Of a stretch of DNA of 64,000 bases, positions 26,571 through 40,430 are shown in pieces; positions within the stretch are counted from its first letter, which is position 1; every line of letters begins with the position of its first letter. Below the pieces are notes generated by a model. The model searched no databases, was not told the origin of the DNA, and worked only from the letters and a program-made list of their open reading frames with translations. Source of the DNA: Hymenolepis diminuta (Eukaryota > Platyhelminthes > Cestoda > Cyclophyllidea > Hymenolepididae); assembly GCA_900708905.1 (NCBI GenBank), contig CAADRB010000003.1, positions 4,542,820 through 4,606,819 of the forward strand, written 5' to 3'. The translations under genes and the position numbers were made by a program.

Positions 26571-29500
26571 TAAGCAAGGAAAAAATCCATCTAACGCCTT
26601 CTTTTTCTGCGTTACTACCACCACTACCAATACTCCCACTGATTCTACTTCGGAAAAGGGAGGAGAGCTGAGGCTAAGACACGGGAAGGAGTAGAGTAGA
26701 GTTCTTAAAATGAGTCGAATGAATAGGTGGATACCGCCACTGCCGCAAATATTTCCGCACACATAAGCTAGAAGGACGAAAGAAAAGAAGGTGTAGGAAA
26801 GAGGATACAAAAACGGGAAACTATGAGTTTTTTCCAACTTCTCTCTCAGTTCCTTCTTCTCTCAAGGCTTATTGGTCCTTGTCCTTTGAATGCTTGTAAT
26901 CCTATTGGTTTTTCCTCTCTTTCTCCGGCCTTCTACTTTTAGAATTAAAGCTTGGAAAGAAGATTACATTTACTCTTCCCTTTTTCCTCTTCTTCTTTAC
27001 TCCACATAGAAAGAATGGCGTTTTTACAATGAGGAAAACAACGTTCCTTCAAAGAAATGGCCGAGACATTACGATCAAGACATGGTTAAAAAGTGCTCAT
27101 TTGTCAGTGAGACGATAATATGTTGCTTTTTGTGGCGGGATGTCTAGGATTTCTATGTTTATTGAAGATATTTTGGGTAGCATTTCTTTTCAAATAGTGA
27201 AATATTTCACAGTGGTTGATTAACTGAAGAAAATAGTTCAGAAATTAATGACTATGTGCATGTCAGATCAGACAGGGAACAAAGAGGCTGAAATAAGAGA
27301 GTGGCTTAATATAGAAAATAAAAGTCGATCATATAGTTGTAGAATGGACCACCAAAAATTATTTTGAAATGTCTTCAATCCATCGAGTATTCAAAACAAG
27401 GGCTCGAGTTTTGCTAGTGTACACTCAACGACAGAAATTACACGCCGCATAGAGAATGATTTCCTACTTTTTTCAAATAAAGGTGGTTCTTCCATTCGAT
27501 CTGGAATTATATCTTGCATAGAATTTTAAAACGCTGCGTATTTGAACATCATGGGCAGCAAATATTTACGGTGATCGTTGAATGACTGTAATGACTAAAT
27601 CTGGCTAATGAATGGGGTGATAGAATTCGATGATCCCACCATGGAGGCTCATGATACTACCTTCTAACGCATGATGGATATTGATAAACGGTGGCACCAT
27701 CAGAGGACATAAGATCAATCATATTCAGTGCTCATCTAGTGACGTCGATGTTCAATCGCACTGGTCAGTTCTGGCTAACCTGAAGGGTAGTAGAATACTA
27801 GTTCCTATTCTGAGTGGCTCAAGGATACCTGCTCTTTACCAAGGAGCTTAGGAAGTTTTCATAAATGTAGTTAGAACTTAACTGTTTATTAATACCATAA
27901 TCATCATTTATAATATCACAGGTGTACCAGATAAAGAACGATGACTTCACTATTGGCACTAGAAGGTAAACACTCCTAATGTAGGTGAAGTCCACATCTA
28001 GAAATTCTAATTGAAATTGAGGCTGTCCTCCTTTGTTGAATTGAAGTGATAGGGACACTTATCAAATGTAGCAAAGCAGATACAACGAGAAGTAGGATAG
28101 GGGATGGTTAGAGTTTGCGAGGAGAGAAAAAAATATCAAAATAACACGCAGCAGTCAAGGCCAAATGTGGTACCGCTGAGTCAGCTACTACTAATGACGA
28201 ATGAATCACATTTTTGTAATGCAAAGCAAGAAAAAAGTCACTGTGTACCACCACAGTAAGCTCCTCAGTTTTTTTCCTAAAGTTGTGAGGTGCGTTGTCC
28301 AAAATACATCATCCCACCGGGTTATCGGGCTAACCGGCTTTTGTGTATCCCTTTTCCAATTTAAAAGAGTGGGCAAATTGTTAAAATGGAAGCTGCAACA
28401 AAGAAAATTATAATTTCTTTTACTTGAAATGAACATTAGTGGTTACTTGAGGCACCAGAGGTGGACCAATTAGGTATGATGCCAAGCCTTGAAGGTAAGT
28501 GCCTCATTGATATCTGGTTGAAACAGTACCCCAGCGGACCGATTTTAACCAATGAGATAGACCATTTCACTTGAATTTAATATCACTAATCACGTCTTGA
28601 ATAGACGAAACCTTAGCACATTGTGTCAATTTCAACAGTTAATTTAATCAATCAAGATACATCTGACGAAGGGACGCAGCCAAATATACTCAAATCACCA
28701 AGCCTCGAAGGGAGTTTATTACATGAATAGACACTGAACACCTAGATACTTTGAGAGAAACCATGATAATTTTTCTAATAGCAAAAACGTAATTTGATTT
28801 AAATAAAAGGATGGCTTTCTGGGGTTACGATTACGACAAACTCATGATGACCAGCTATAAGGAGTGTGGAAGACGGAATGCAAACCGATGAGCATCGATC
28901 TCACGACCCCTGAAATAACGGACGTTCACGTCGACCATTACATGTGTCCCAATTTTAAGCGCTTATCGACATGCATCTGTATGTTTTTTGTTAAAACATT
29001 AAGGTATGTAGATAGTCGTCGATAGATATTCAAAGATGGAATACATCTTGCCAAATTTCTTACAAATTTCTCCCCCAAGAGACGTATCTTCTTCGCCCAA
29101 ATTTATCACATTTTGGGTTTAAACATGAAAGCTTTTTTAGCAAAAGGGCATGAAATTTTTGGCGATTCGCTTAAATGTCATCGGAACCAAGATGATATTC
29201 AGATGTGAAAAAAAGAAATTCGCGGAGTCTACCAATGGCAGCTTTTTTCCTTATTTTTCAGCATGGAGAAAAAAAGAGAAATCCATTTTGACTTGGCAAT
29301 AAAACTCAGACGAGTTCATTTAGGGGGTACCTCTTGATTTGGAGGAACTTTCAGGTTGATAAACTCGCATTCAAGTAACCTAGCTATTGATCAAATACCA
29401 GCTGTTGAGTATCAATGTTGATTCCCCTTGGAACTCCGCCGCCCAATTTTTTAGGCATGTGGGAGATTATGGCACAGTATTTAATTAAATTTCCTGCTAT

Positions 29501-32500
29501 ACGTCTCTGTAATGCAAATTTTGCCATACTTACATTATATTCTCTCTTTATAGTTCCATCCATGGAATCCGATGGGTTGAGTTAGTCTACTATGCGTACA
29601 ATTGAAGGAATGAAATTTAATTATCATTTACCTATTAACATTAAAAAGCAAACACTCACATTTTTAATCGAGAGATGCATTAAAATTTGAGATACAGGGG
29701 AGTTGGTGAAACAATGGTTAAAGGGATCAGATAACAGCGACAAATGAACGCGGTCAGAAGTCTTTCTTAATCTGTATTGGGAGGTTTTGAGGTCATCCAC
29801 TCGTAACTGCTCGAGTAAAGTTCACCTTATCAGTGCCTCAAGTTTTGAAGTTCAAAAACTGGAATGTGACAGCTAGTTTCCTACTTATCGTTAAGACTTG
29901 GTTCCGAGTGAGGTGCTCGTCACGCCACCTCGATCATTTGCCCCATCGGGCAGTCAGAAGATTTTAACCAATTTGTATTTCCCAAAATATAATATGTATT
30001 TAATTGTTTTCGGCCTCAATTAAGAGTAATTTATAGATAATTTTTTTTGTGGCAGAAAAAAATTTTTAAATCCTTTTTAAGATAAAGGAATCAAATTTTT
30101 GCGCTGCATCTTGGCTTCAGCTCTGAAATCCCCATATAAGGAAGTCTAATCGAATTGTCAATTCGCAAATAAAGAATTTCATATTTCAGCACATCATTTT
30201 AATGGGATCTGATAGTAATTCAAATTCTCACTTGTTCTAAATTTTGAAAAATATTGACCACATTGAAGAGCTCTTATTCGGATGAGAAATCTTGAGTATC
30301 ATTTAAACAGCTCCATTAATATAAATTTTCTATTTGAATAACCCCTTTCCCTGATGTAAAATTGATCAGCATCAAAACCTCAAACACAATAAAACTATTT
30401 TGTCCTGAAAGAATGGAAAATATGTCTTGGAGCCGTTCTGGTTGGAAGTTGGTGCTTTATCTCCGCTCTTATTGAAGATTCAAGTTCAAGATTCCTACGT
30501 AACCTGTGGCTTTACTGCACAGTAGTAATGTTAGTTTCTGTCGCGATGACCTATGAATCCGCTAGCTATCACTAAACTAGAGTTGACTCAGAGCCAGAGA
30601 GATAAGACCGCATGACAGTTAGTTCAAGTCACTTTTATTGATCTGAAAATGACCTCATATATGCATGCAAGTCGTCTTGATACTATTGATGTTAAAGCTC
30701 AAAGCACCGGTGAACTGTTAACAGTCTTAACTCAAATAACTGTCAGGCTGTCAGAAACGATGAGTATAGATGATGCACGACATGGAGACCGAGTTTTGGT
30801 GCTATTCATCCCGAGATAAAGCATAAACCCTTCAGCATTTAGCGTCCTTTGTTGGCACTTTATCAATTTTCAGCATTAGATATTGATTGATACTTCGGAT
30901 GTACAAATTTTTATGCCAACCAACTGTTCCACTTGAGCATTTTAATTGTAATTCTCAACACCTCTGCACAAACAATTTGATTCATTTTGAATTATCGCCC
31001 AAAATGTTTTAATTAAGAGTGACCTTGGCGATCTTACTTTAAGCCGATTTTATTCTGCAGTTTATCGGGTCAAAAACGCAACAACGATAAAGACTTGGGG
31101 CAGAAACTTACTGGAAATCGCTCTATTTTTTTCAGCTTCCAGTGCCACTAATCCGTTGATGATATCAGAGCAAATAAAGTCGTAATTCTCCATAATACTA
31201 CCACGCCTACATACGATAATAATTTGGTAAACACATTTTTTTTCTATCTCTCTCCTTCTCTCTACGCCTCCACCATTTCTGATGTCCTTCCCTTTAGCTC
31301 TGTCCCTCTCATTTCGGAATCGCCTATTATGATTCGCTTTAATTAATGGGGATATTTAGAGTGTATCTCCGACGAGGAGGAAGAAAATAGCATTTCTCAC
31401 AGGAAGGACATTCGACTGTAAGAATTTAGCTGCATATTTAAAGCCCATTTGCATAATGAATATGTAAATGGTCATTTACATTTCCAGAAGTTGAAAAAAA
31501 ATGCACCCACAAGTTAGTTTAAATATCCCCAAAATTGGCCTTGAGTTATTTTCATGATTTGATAAGATAACAGTGTGATAAGGCATAAATTCACCTGCAT
31601 AATTCTTTGTTTAATGACGAAAACAGAGGAGACTGATACACCCTATTTTTCTCAAAACAATGATACATTTTACTCTGTCATTTAATTCAGTATTTGTGCG
31701 CTTTTGCCTGAAATAATCTCGTGTCAATCAAAACTCGGAGTTTATCGTTTATTAAGACGGCATATCATCGGATAGGTGAAGGTTGACCGTTAGCCCACAT
31801 CTTCTCCCTTCCTATATTTTGACGTGTTCCGTTCCACCGTGCTGACTTATACTCGAATATCAACTTGGCCGATTTTGTGAGAACATGTAGACTCATTGGA
31901 AGGCGAGTTTGTATTCTACTTACGCACAGAACATGTGCTTGACTCAATCGACCAAACAGGCTTTTTTTCTTCTCTCAAAACCTAGACTGACAACGTGTGT
32001 TAGATTTTGGAATGTTTTCGGTGATTGATAACTACAATTGACTGATAGACTGTAGCCTCGACTGTCTGTTAAGATTATTCGAGTAAAAAATGACATACGA
32101 GAACCAGTTTTTGAGAGCTTAATGTATAATTATTGCATTAATTTGGTGGGGATTAGTTACGATATTCCCAAGGCAGTATACCCGATTTTTCGATAAAACA
32201 TGTCTTCAGAATAGTTAATACTTAATACGCAAAGATATAATTAAATTTTATTTAATGAATTTAAGTTACAAACACTGACGATGATGGAACAGGTAGCCTT
32301 AGTTTGCCTAACATACTCGAAATCAAGGCAGTGTCATTGAAAAACACCGACACTTGACCACGACCTCCACAAAGCAAGAAGTTAACTTGATTCGGGTAGT
32401 CATATTAGTGATTCTCGTGTCCGTGAGTAGGCTACGAGTATCCGGATAAAAGAACAGATGATATCTCAAATGGAAATACTTCAGAACAATGTGAGAAGAC

Positions 32501-34554
32501 AAGATTTCTTCACATATATGCACTTATATTACACAAAAGTTAAAAATCTAATCGATTTACCTCATTAGGTAGCTTGTTTTTTTCTAAAATACTTTTCTTT
32601 ATCTTCTATGGCATCAAGAGAAAAGACAGAAACTCCCATCGTCTGAATTCATGACGCCTGGTATTTTGTTTGAGTGTTGAGTAATATCCGCATATTTTTC
32701 TGCGATTAAATGTGTTTATTGGCAACAATGTCATATTTTTTTGCAAAGAAACATATACTGATTGAGAAATTCTTTAAGCGATGCTTAAAGGATGGCGCAA
32801 TGCATTCAAAATGCAAGAATAATCTAACCGTATTCTTCTTATTAAATGAATATACAATTGGGTCATTAAATCATTAAATTAAATTATTTGCCAATGGTTA
32901 TTAATTCAAACAAATGGTATATTTCATTGCAATTTCTATTCTCTTCCAGACGAGAATCACTTAGTGCTGTCAAGAATGCTGCCACAAATCATATCTGCGG
33001 AAAAAAAATTTAAACATAAAATACTACTGAAATGCTGATAACTAATTCAGGGTCAACGTAGTTTCCTTCCTTTCTTCTAGAATAAAAGGGAATGAAATGT
33101 CATTTATTTATAGATGTACGTAAAGTATGCGAAATACTAAAATCCTTAAACTGAGAATTATGTTTACGTTAAATAATTTATTATTAAATGTTATAACTTC
33201 CTCGTCAAATTATAGCATCTCCTCAGCCCCTAAATAGTCCGCCACTTCCCTGAGCTCAAATATTAGACAAAATTCAAAATACAATTGTATATTGAATACT
33301 TCTCAAGCTGCCGATGCTATTTAAGATTTAATTTGCTCAAACGAGGAATAAAGTCATCTAGTGCCTTTGTGCCAGATATTTATTGATCGCTTATAATGTC
33401 AACAAGTTCAAAACTATCATGTCCTTATTGAAAAGTAATTGCAAATGAAAAAGTTCATTAGTCGGGTTGCTATGATTAGTATGAAGCGGAGACCAATGCC
33501 ATATCTCACATATGAATAGAGGTTATAAATAGTGTTTCGAAACTACTTTGGGTAGTTATATTATACTGATGAGAGAAAACAAGTTTCATTGAAGTGGAAG
33601 GCATTTTAGGCTAAGAAACATTGATTAAGTTTATTTTAAACTAACTTATATATTCTGCTTTGTGAAAAGACATCAACTCTTCTAGTAAAATATACGGCAG
33701 CATAGGAAAGTGATACTCTCTCGAATTCCCTAGAATACGCATCCTGACGCATCATGCAGAACAACAAAGGGGTGAAAGGAATGGACAAATGGAATCTTAC
33801 ATACTGTGGATTGGGGAGGTAGGTAAGTCGAAATGCAAGGTGCGTTCTGTCCTGGGGTGTTTTTTTTTGTCCCTAAGTAAAGGCCAAGTATATCTATGCG
33901 CATCTCCAACAACCTGCAGTGCATTTGGCGACTTTTTTCCACAAATCCGTATGCCTGTAATAGGAGACATGTATCTACATCTAAAGGAGAGTTACTAACG
34001 GGACACAGTGCATTTTTTCTAGTTCTGAATGTGCAGAAAGATGCTAATTTTGACCCAGAGCGGGGATTAGACTTACTTTCCCTGATATTTTTATAAAAGG
34101 AAGTCAAATTCACTTTTATTCTTTTCTTTTGACGTCTTTTAAAAGGCTATTGTTAAACAGCGAATGAGACTACACACCATTTTGGAGGAACGAGAATACG
34201 AAAACAGCTCAATTTGATGTGTGGTTGTCTAGGTAACAGAATGAATATCAAGGTATATCGGGCCCGGGAATCAGCTCCCGCCTCTCGGAAAAAGAGTTAT
34301 TTCTAAGACTTAAGTTTAGTCTCATCAACAGTTATGGTAGATCTGTGATTTCTGTTGAAAAGAGACATTCTTGTAAAAGAGATTCTGGTTGCCTTTGAGT
34401 TATTTCATAAACAGGACTACCTCCCTTAGATGCAAGCCCTTCCTAGGAACATAAATCAGTAATGAAACAAATAAACTTTAAATGACAGCATACTGGCCGT
34501 TACCTATTCGCCTGATGGAATACAACACTGACATCAAAACTCAGATTGCGGTTG

Positions 34555-34810
34555 AATCAAGTCTACGCTGTAAGACCGACTCCTCTCGATTAAACAATGC
34601 CTGTCAATAGACGCTGAACGTCGTAGACGAGCATTTGCTCCACACCAAGAGACGAATCGTGAAACTTGGATTTTGGAATGGGAACCACTTATTTAGAAAA
34701 TATTGAATAGGCTAAATCCAAGCTAACTTGACGTTGCTCTCCACATCTTTTCGATCCTTTCCCATTTACCATTTGTATGATATTTTGTTAACCGTTTTCA
34801 AATTTTTTTG
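34555..34810 (-). repeat. Dispersed repeat family R1, copy 1
   Basis: On the minus strand GGAGCAAATGCTCGTCTACG is followed by ACGTTCAGCGTCTATTGACA, collinear with copies at 52,0xx and 41,0xx. Similarity extends about 160 nt upstream: AAATGGGAAAGGATC and CATTCCAAAATCC are also present in order in the 52-kb copy. Confidence 0.7.
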
Positions 34811-35489
34811 TTTTACTGCGTGTAATTATAAAAACTTTGATATATTATCAATTCTTACTGAAAGATTGTCACAAATTTGACAGAAATTTTTAATAAAACT
34901 TACTTCTCCACAATAAACTTTCAAATAATATCATAAGAAAAAAAGAATACTTGGCCGAAAACTATGTCCTTCATTTTTGCGATAAAATTTAGTCCAGAAT
35001 GCCCGTCTTTTTCAATTCCAGGCTTTGTAATTACAAAGCGGTGGGAAGGAGGGAGAGAATGGAGAGGCAATTTTGCTTTTCGGTTGCTTCACTTGAAAGA
35101 AAATGCAGAAAAAAAACCGCCCAACATAGAGGAGCCTATAATACTGATACATATTTAGTTAAAAGTGAAGTAGCCTTTTTCTCTTGTTCGCTAATTCACT
35201 CATATTATTCTTTTGGGTGGATGCTCGGACCTGAATGTTCTTTTACGCTAAATGACTACTCCAAAAAGCGCATTTGAAAAATCTGTCTATCACACAACTA
35301 CAGCGGCTAATTTTGTGGATTTAATTTATTTGTATCAATAAAATCTGAAATGTTTTTTTAAGTTTGAAACTTTTATCAATGTATGCAGGACGCGTAAGGC
35401 ATCGGGGGACGCCTTGCAGACATTTAGAAAAGACAGAAATTGAAACTTACAATTTCTTATAACAAAAGAAATGAACATAATACCTACTA

Positions 35490-36400
35490 ACCTAGGTTCT
35501 TGTTCTGCATATCCCCCTTTAGCTTCTAACATCCACTCAATCTGAGTCCGAAAGGGACTCACTCCTAGCTTTGTTGAGGTGGTCTATATTGACGTCCTCC
35601 ATTGCTCAGACCATTGCTTACATTCAGAGAGGATTTGGTGTTATAGGGATGCTTATTAACTTCCTCTTCAACCACAATCACACCCCGCCCCATCCCACAC
35701 TAATAATCGAGAGGATTAGGGTCTGGTGAGTAGTTAGGAGGCGGCTATAATGATGTAAATTCTCGGCCATCTAATCCTGGGTTTTGAGAGCTTTGTGGGA
35801 TGGAGGCAAATCTTGTTGGAAAATGTGGGGTCTTCCTCCATGGGCTACGCTGTCTATCCAAGGCGGCTTAACAAAAATCTTTTGAAGGCATCTGCAACTG
35901 CATTGACTCGAAGGCCCTGTGGAAAAAATGGAGGAGTTACGAAGTGCCCCCCCCTCACTGTCCCTCGCAAAACCGAAAACCATCACTGTTATCGGAAACT
36001 TAGTGCGCATACATAATAGTTCGAACTCTAGTGAGGTCCAGTCCCACATAGCCAGCCACCTATCATTTCTTTCATTCACCTTTTCATCCTGATGGAGGTT
36101 GTTTTCGTAGGAGAAAAACCTAAAGATACCCATGTTCTTCTGGATGCTTTAATTTTCCTAAGAGTCCTTTTGCATACATTGAAAGATTCTCTCGAGTTGT
36201 TTTTGTCCACACAAACTGATGATTTTGCCTAAGAACGTATGAGATTTGTATGAGAGATCTTGATGAATAACATTCCTCATGTATTGTTGGTCCTTCAGGC
36301 ACTTGAAGATGTTTGGCAAGATGTCGAGCATTGACTTCTCACGATTTTCCTCCATCATGCCATGCCATCCAAGCTTCCCACACACTCAGTTGTTCTGAGT
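35490..36400 (-). pseudogene. Degraded mariner-type (Tc1/mariner superfamily) transposase
   Basis: Pieces of one transposase lie head to tail on the minus strand in at least three frames. 36385-36158 carries the MRN.IHQDLSYKS region (helix-turn-helix side). 36302-36120 overlaps it in another frame. 36133-35771 carries NERNDRWLA, KFPITVMVFG and VFQQD-like HIFQQD followed by PSHKALKTQ. The motif SPDPNPLDY is in another frame near 35730-35706, then VVEEEVNKHPYN. FRTQIEWMLEAKGGY ends the protein at about 35560-35500. The first catalytic Asp is lost (FSYEN where FSDEK is usual), stops and frameshifts are frequent, and the second-to-third Asp interval is only about 29 codons. The copy is certainly inactive. 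I did not identify terminal inverted repeats. Confidence 0.85.
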
Positions 36401-36431
36401 GAGTGAGTAAGCAGAGCATTGGCAATGCTCT
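36383..36431. repeat. Two adjacent hairpins at the 5' end of the mariner relic
   Basis: CACTCAG-ttgtt-CTGAGTG occupies 36383-36401. AGAGCATTG-g-CAATGCTCT occupies 36413-36431, a 19-nt near-perfect palindrome. They lie where the N-terminal part of the transposase would begin; they may be chance or element-derived structure. Confidence 0.5.
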
Positions 36432-36667
36432 ATTCTCTTCTTCGTGGCGGCCAATTCATCTCTTCTGTTTACATTCACCAACTCCTTCCTACCTATGCAA
36501 GGGAAAGATCTGGGGAATAATAGAAATCTTGCACCCCGTATACATAAATAGGTTGATGGATAAATTAGCTCATCGCCTCAGAAAACCATCTTATGTTTAT
36601 GGTAATTTTCTAGTAATCTGTGAGATGCTTTCATAAATAACTGTATCACGATTCATTTGTTACTAAA

Positions 36668-36874
36668 TTAAACACAATATATAACTTCCATTGTATTAAA
36701 ACTAAGAAAAAATACGCTCATTAAATCTTGTTCAAAGCTCCCAATACGAGTGAGAAATGAAATCTTCTGATGGTTGGCATCGTGGTAGAACAGGTACTCA
36801 AATACAAAGTTGTGATTTGGTACAATGTAATAGCTCAGTATAAATATAATTTGACCCCGGTTCGATTTGTCCAT
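36668..36874 (-). other. Coding-like open frame next to the mariner relic, unrecognised
   Basis: A 68-codon frame with many C- and G-ending codons in its middle (FVFEYLFYHDANHQKISF). It lies about 270 nt upstream of the transposase relic on the same strand. It may be part of another decayed element or chance. Confidence 0.15.
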
Positions 36875-36969
36875 TCTATGGCTATTAGTATTACTCGCAG
36901 AAATACAAAAAAATGTAAGTTTTAGTTGTGAGAATCAAATGAAATCACTTAAAAATAAATCCAATGAAT

Positions 36970-37235
36970 GATAAAGGGAAGGGCTTTGGATAGATAATAG
37001 ATGCAAGAGAAGTCAAGGCGTCAAAAACTCCTACATCAAATTACTTTGAATTCAAGTTCGACAATTGATTCGGTAGCATTGGTTCCAAAATTTACTTCTG
37101 TAAATATCCCCTGGATTGGAGCAAATACTTGTCTTTGATATCCTGTGCTTTTGATCAGTTCTTTTTCAATTCATGAGGATCTGTCTCGCCACCTCAGTTC
37201 ACTTTTTTCTTCTAAGAGTTGAAAAGACAAAGGCA
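36970..37235 (+). repeat. Dispersed repeat family R1, copy 2
   Basis: GATTGGAGCAAATACTTGTC at 37114-37133 aligns with GATTGCAGCAAATGCTGTTC of the 41-kb copy, followed in both by GATATCC.GTGCTT, a TC.CACCTCA/TCACTTCA block, and TTGAAAAG.CA. The upstream block TCCTACATCA and GGTTCCAAAATTTAC also matches the 52-kb copy. Confidence 0.7.
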
Positions 37236-37399
37236 TCTCACATGCAATCAAGCGGTTCACGTGATTTTAACATAACGGAGCTGAGATAGTTAGTTGATGA
37301 AGAGCAATGTTTCCTCAGATGAATGGAAACAGATTTGAACCAAATTGCTTAGAAAATTTTTGTAATTCATGGAAAAAAAAGCAATTTTCAGCACTCCTT

Positions 37400-37650
37400 C
37401 TGGATGGGATGAAGGCATTCTGGAACCTCTCTGGCGGGTAACTTACGTTCTTACACCGCTTTAATCGCTTCGATTATTATAATCCACAGTAACGGGGAGT
37501 TCATTGCATTATATTTCAAAGTTCAAGATTCGTCCTCTGGATAATTAATTGAATTTTTATCCACGATCTTCAGCGCTCACTGACTGGCTGTTCGGATAAA
37601 ACGGTCAGTCTTGTCACTTCCCTTAATTTCCTTGTTCAAAAATCGAAAAA
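37400..37650 (+). repeat. Dispersed repeat family R1, copy 3
   Basis: GGATGGGATGAAGGCATTCT opens the block as in the 52-kb copy. ATCCACGATCTTCAGCGCTC near 37,560 followed by CGGTCAGTCTTGTCACTTCC aligns with the family core. It is more diverged than copies 1, 2, 5 and 6 and lies 165 nt from copy 2. Confidence 0.55.
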
Positions 37651-39394
37651 AGTGGGAAAATCTGACATGAATCTGAGCAGTCAAAATGATCTTAACAGAG
37701 TTTACTCAAGGTGAACTACGATTTATCAATTTGGTTAATCATATTAGTCAACCAATTAGCATCACTAAGCATTGGAAGACCCGTACTCTCATACTTATGA
37801 TGAGCAGTTCAAGTGTACAAACTTTAAAGTCTGCTAATAAACTAACTCCCATTAAGAGAAAGACAACATTAAAAAATTTTTCATTTAATCGCAAACCCTG
37901 GGAACAGAATGCTGACTCATCATAGGAACGGCTCAATCAATTAGATTACAATGACGTCTTGTCTCCAACGTGATGGGAGTTTCTCTCACGCTCATATAAG
38001 TAAATAGCCAATAAAATTTATTGGATGTTTTCGAACTCCAAACAAAGATTATTTGAGAACTGGACTGCACGTTAGATGTTCAACAAAATATGCTTGTCTC
38101 ATGACCCAACCGTTGTAGATTTAATGGAATCGGTCCATTTACTGCAGCATTTCCCAGTTCACAAAAACTGAAATTATTCTCACTCCGTAAAGTCCTTAAA
38201 TCAATGAAGGTATTAATTTGTCCTGAGAACTGAATTATTTTCTGGAAAAATAGCATTATGACGTTATGACGCCATAAAACTCGGAGAGTGAAGAGATGAG
38301 TATGAAGTTTTGTAGTCTTGAAGCATTTTTTTCATTCAATGAGGATTTTTTTTCCCCTATGTGGATATAAATACCTTAGAATGGGATTTGCGAAGACGCT
38401 GCGAAGGATGGGAACCAGGTTTTGTAATCTACTGAGTGGAAAATTTGCTGGAAAATAGACAAATTTGAATCCTATGAATAATCAATAGTTAGAAGTTATT
38501 TCCTGAAGGAGAATTGCTGAATTTCACAGAAGAAACTTCAATAAATGACTGAGTAATGAATCAACAAATACGCTCATTCTTTGACAAAGGGCTCTTTCAT
38601 ATCAGTTCAATTAATTTGAGGTTAGAATTTAATCAAGGAGCCATCAGAGAATTCTCCAGAATATTCAGCTCTCTCCCTCTCTCTCTCCTCTCTTAAGGAC
38701 GTAAGAAAAGGGCTTTTCGTACAATGAGAATTAGATTTATACAATGTAGGAAATTTAAATATTATTTGCTAAATAAGAATATATTAAAAATGTTAATAAA
38801 TTTTCAACTTCAGGAGGATATTCAAATCGGCATCGGAAACGCAAAGGTGTTCACTTCCTTTTGTGCCAATGGGAGTCGTTTACATTTTGAAAAATGATTA
38901 ATTCAATTAATACTGGAAAGAAATTTGCTTATTAAAATTTTAACTGGAAAAAATTTCTTAGATTTCATTAAAATCATACATTTAAATAAAATGTATAAAT
39001 AAACCATGGAAAATGATATTGTTAAGGCTTTTGTTTATTAGAAAAAAATAAACAGACTTGTTTTGTTGCGTTTTCTTGTTTTAAACAAACTCTTTTAGGA
39101 GGAAATTTAAATGATCATTAAATCACCTGATATGACATTTGTAGATTTTTCTGTGGTGTAGGAAAACAATGTCTGTTTCCAAATATCATAATTCCTTAGA
39201 TACCAAAAAGATTTATTTATAAAGAGGCTTAAAAATCACCTTTTTTAAACTGGCATTCAAGGGCTTTGCCCCAAATTCCTGTGGATGCTTCTCAGGGATT
39301 TGGAAAATGTTTTTTATCTCAAAAATTTGAGAGTTTATCAAGGATCACCTTGGGAAGGATGTTTAAAATCCTTCGCCAGATCATGGCTGCAGCT

Positions 39395-39500
39395 TTATTT
39401 TAATGGATCGAATCGGTCTGACCAACATTAACTGACGAGCAGGCTTTGAGTATCACGGACATGAGATCACCCAGATATTCAAGGATCCAATCATGAAAAT
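39395..39500 (-). repeat. Dispersed repeat family R1, copy 4 (core only)
   Basis: On the minus strand CATGTCCGTGATACTCAAAG followed by CCTGCTCGTCAGTTAATG matches the CATGTCTACAGTATTCAGAG and CCTATTGACCAACTGATT of the 19.8-kb copy, ending with the family's GGTC-GACC motif. Confidence 0.45.
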
Positions 39501-40430
39501 TTAGCCTTGGAGTGTTAGGACATTATAAATTTAATTTACTGCTTTTAGAATTCAAATAAAATGAGCCTCCCAATATTATGATTTAATTATATCACCCCTC
39601 TTCGATCTCCAACTCCATTTCTTGTGAAATATTTGTTATCATTATTGGATGCTATCTTGTGATTAAAACTGGTAGGAGTATTATTCACTTCACTACAAGT
39701 AATAATAAAATCGGACTGAAATAAAACAAGCATCAATTTACTATCATCTGAAATTATATGAGAAGGAGAAGCAAAATCGAGTATCATTTCTATAATGAAT
39801 GGTAATCTATAAAGTTTGTTTATCAAATTTGGAGGCACTTTTGAAAAACACACAACAAATATTCCAATTACTAGTTGAAGTAGCTGGATTCTTTTTCACA
39901 CGGGCACACATACATACATTCATATATGTATATTTATAAAGAAGACTTTCCTTTGCTTACAAAACGTTTTCGAGAGAGTGACTCGAATACCAGTGCTCAA
40001 CACGTTAATGAATGTACAAATTTGGAAATTTGTGGGCGTCGAGATATCAAATTCCACTATCGAGTGTGGGAAGGAAAACACTTCTAAAACCACTTCAATA
40101 ATAGGCTTTTTTTTCTATCATTTCGAATTCAAATCAATCAAATCTATCAAGGGAAACAGTGAAAGTGGAGGAGAAAAGAAGAAGGATGAAATCTGACAAT
40201 AGACTTTACACGAATATCAGTAGATTTTTCTGAAAGAGAGTAAGCAACTGCGGATGAGATGTAAAGATCGGTTTAGTGGTGAAAAAATAGCCTCTCTGGT
40301 ACGGTTTAATGCTTTCCTGGGTTTTGGGTGAATTTTTTTCTAATGAGGTGAAAAAATGACGCGGAAATGTGGTGAGAGGCAGAGGAAGTGAACGAGTTTA
40401 GACACATCAATCAGTCTAAAATGTAAATAC

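Larger units (their letters stand above)
17751..34554. other. Gene-free stretch
   Basis: AT-rich with only short chance frames. It contains R1 copies 7 and 8, a CT tract and a GGA tract. The 25,040-25,300 frame (86 codons, plus) and the 33,730-34,113 frame (127 codons, minus, with open frames opposite it) are the best ORFs and neither has recognisable features. The 28,200-30,900 part looks like old mobile-element debris in texture but gave no identifiable protein. Confidence 0.5.

Noticed and set aside
26437..26837. Overlapping frames on both strands
   Set aside because: Produced by a GGA microsatellite that encodes Arg/Gly or Leu runs.
33730..34113. 127-codon minus-strand frame
   Set aside because: Two other frames are also open on the opposite strand, there is no known motif, and splice sites are unclear. 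Left as unassigned.
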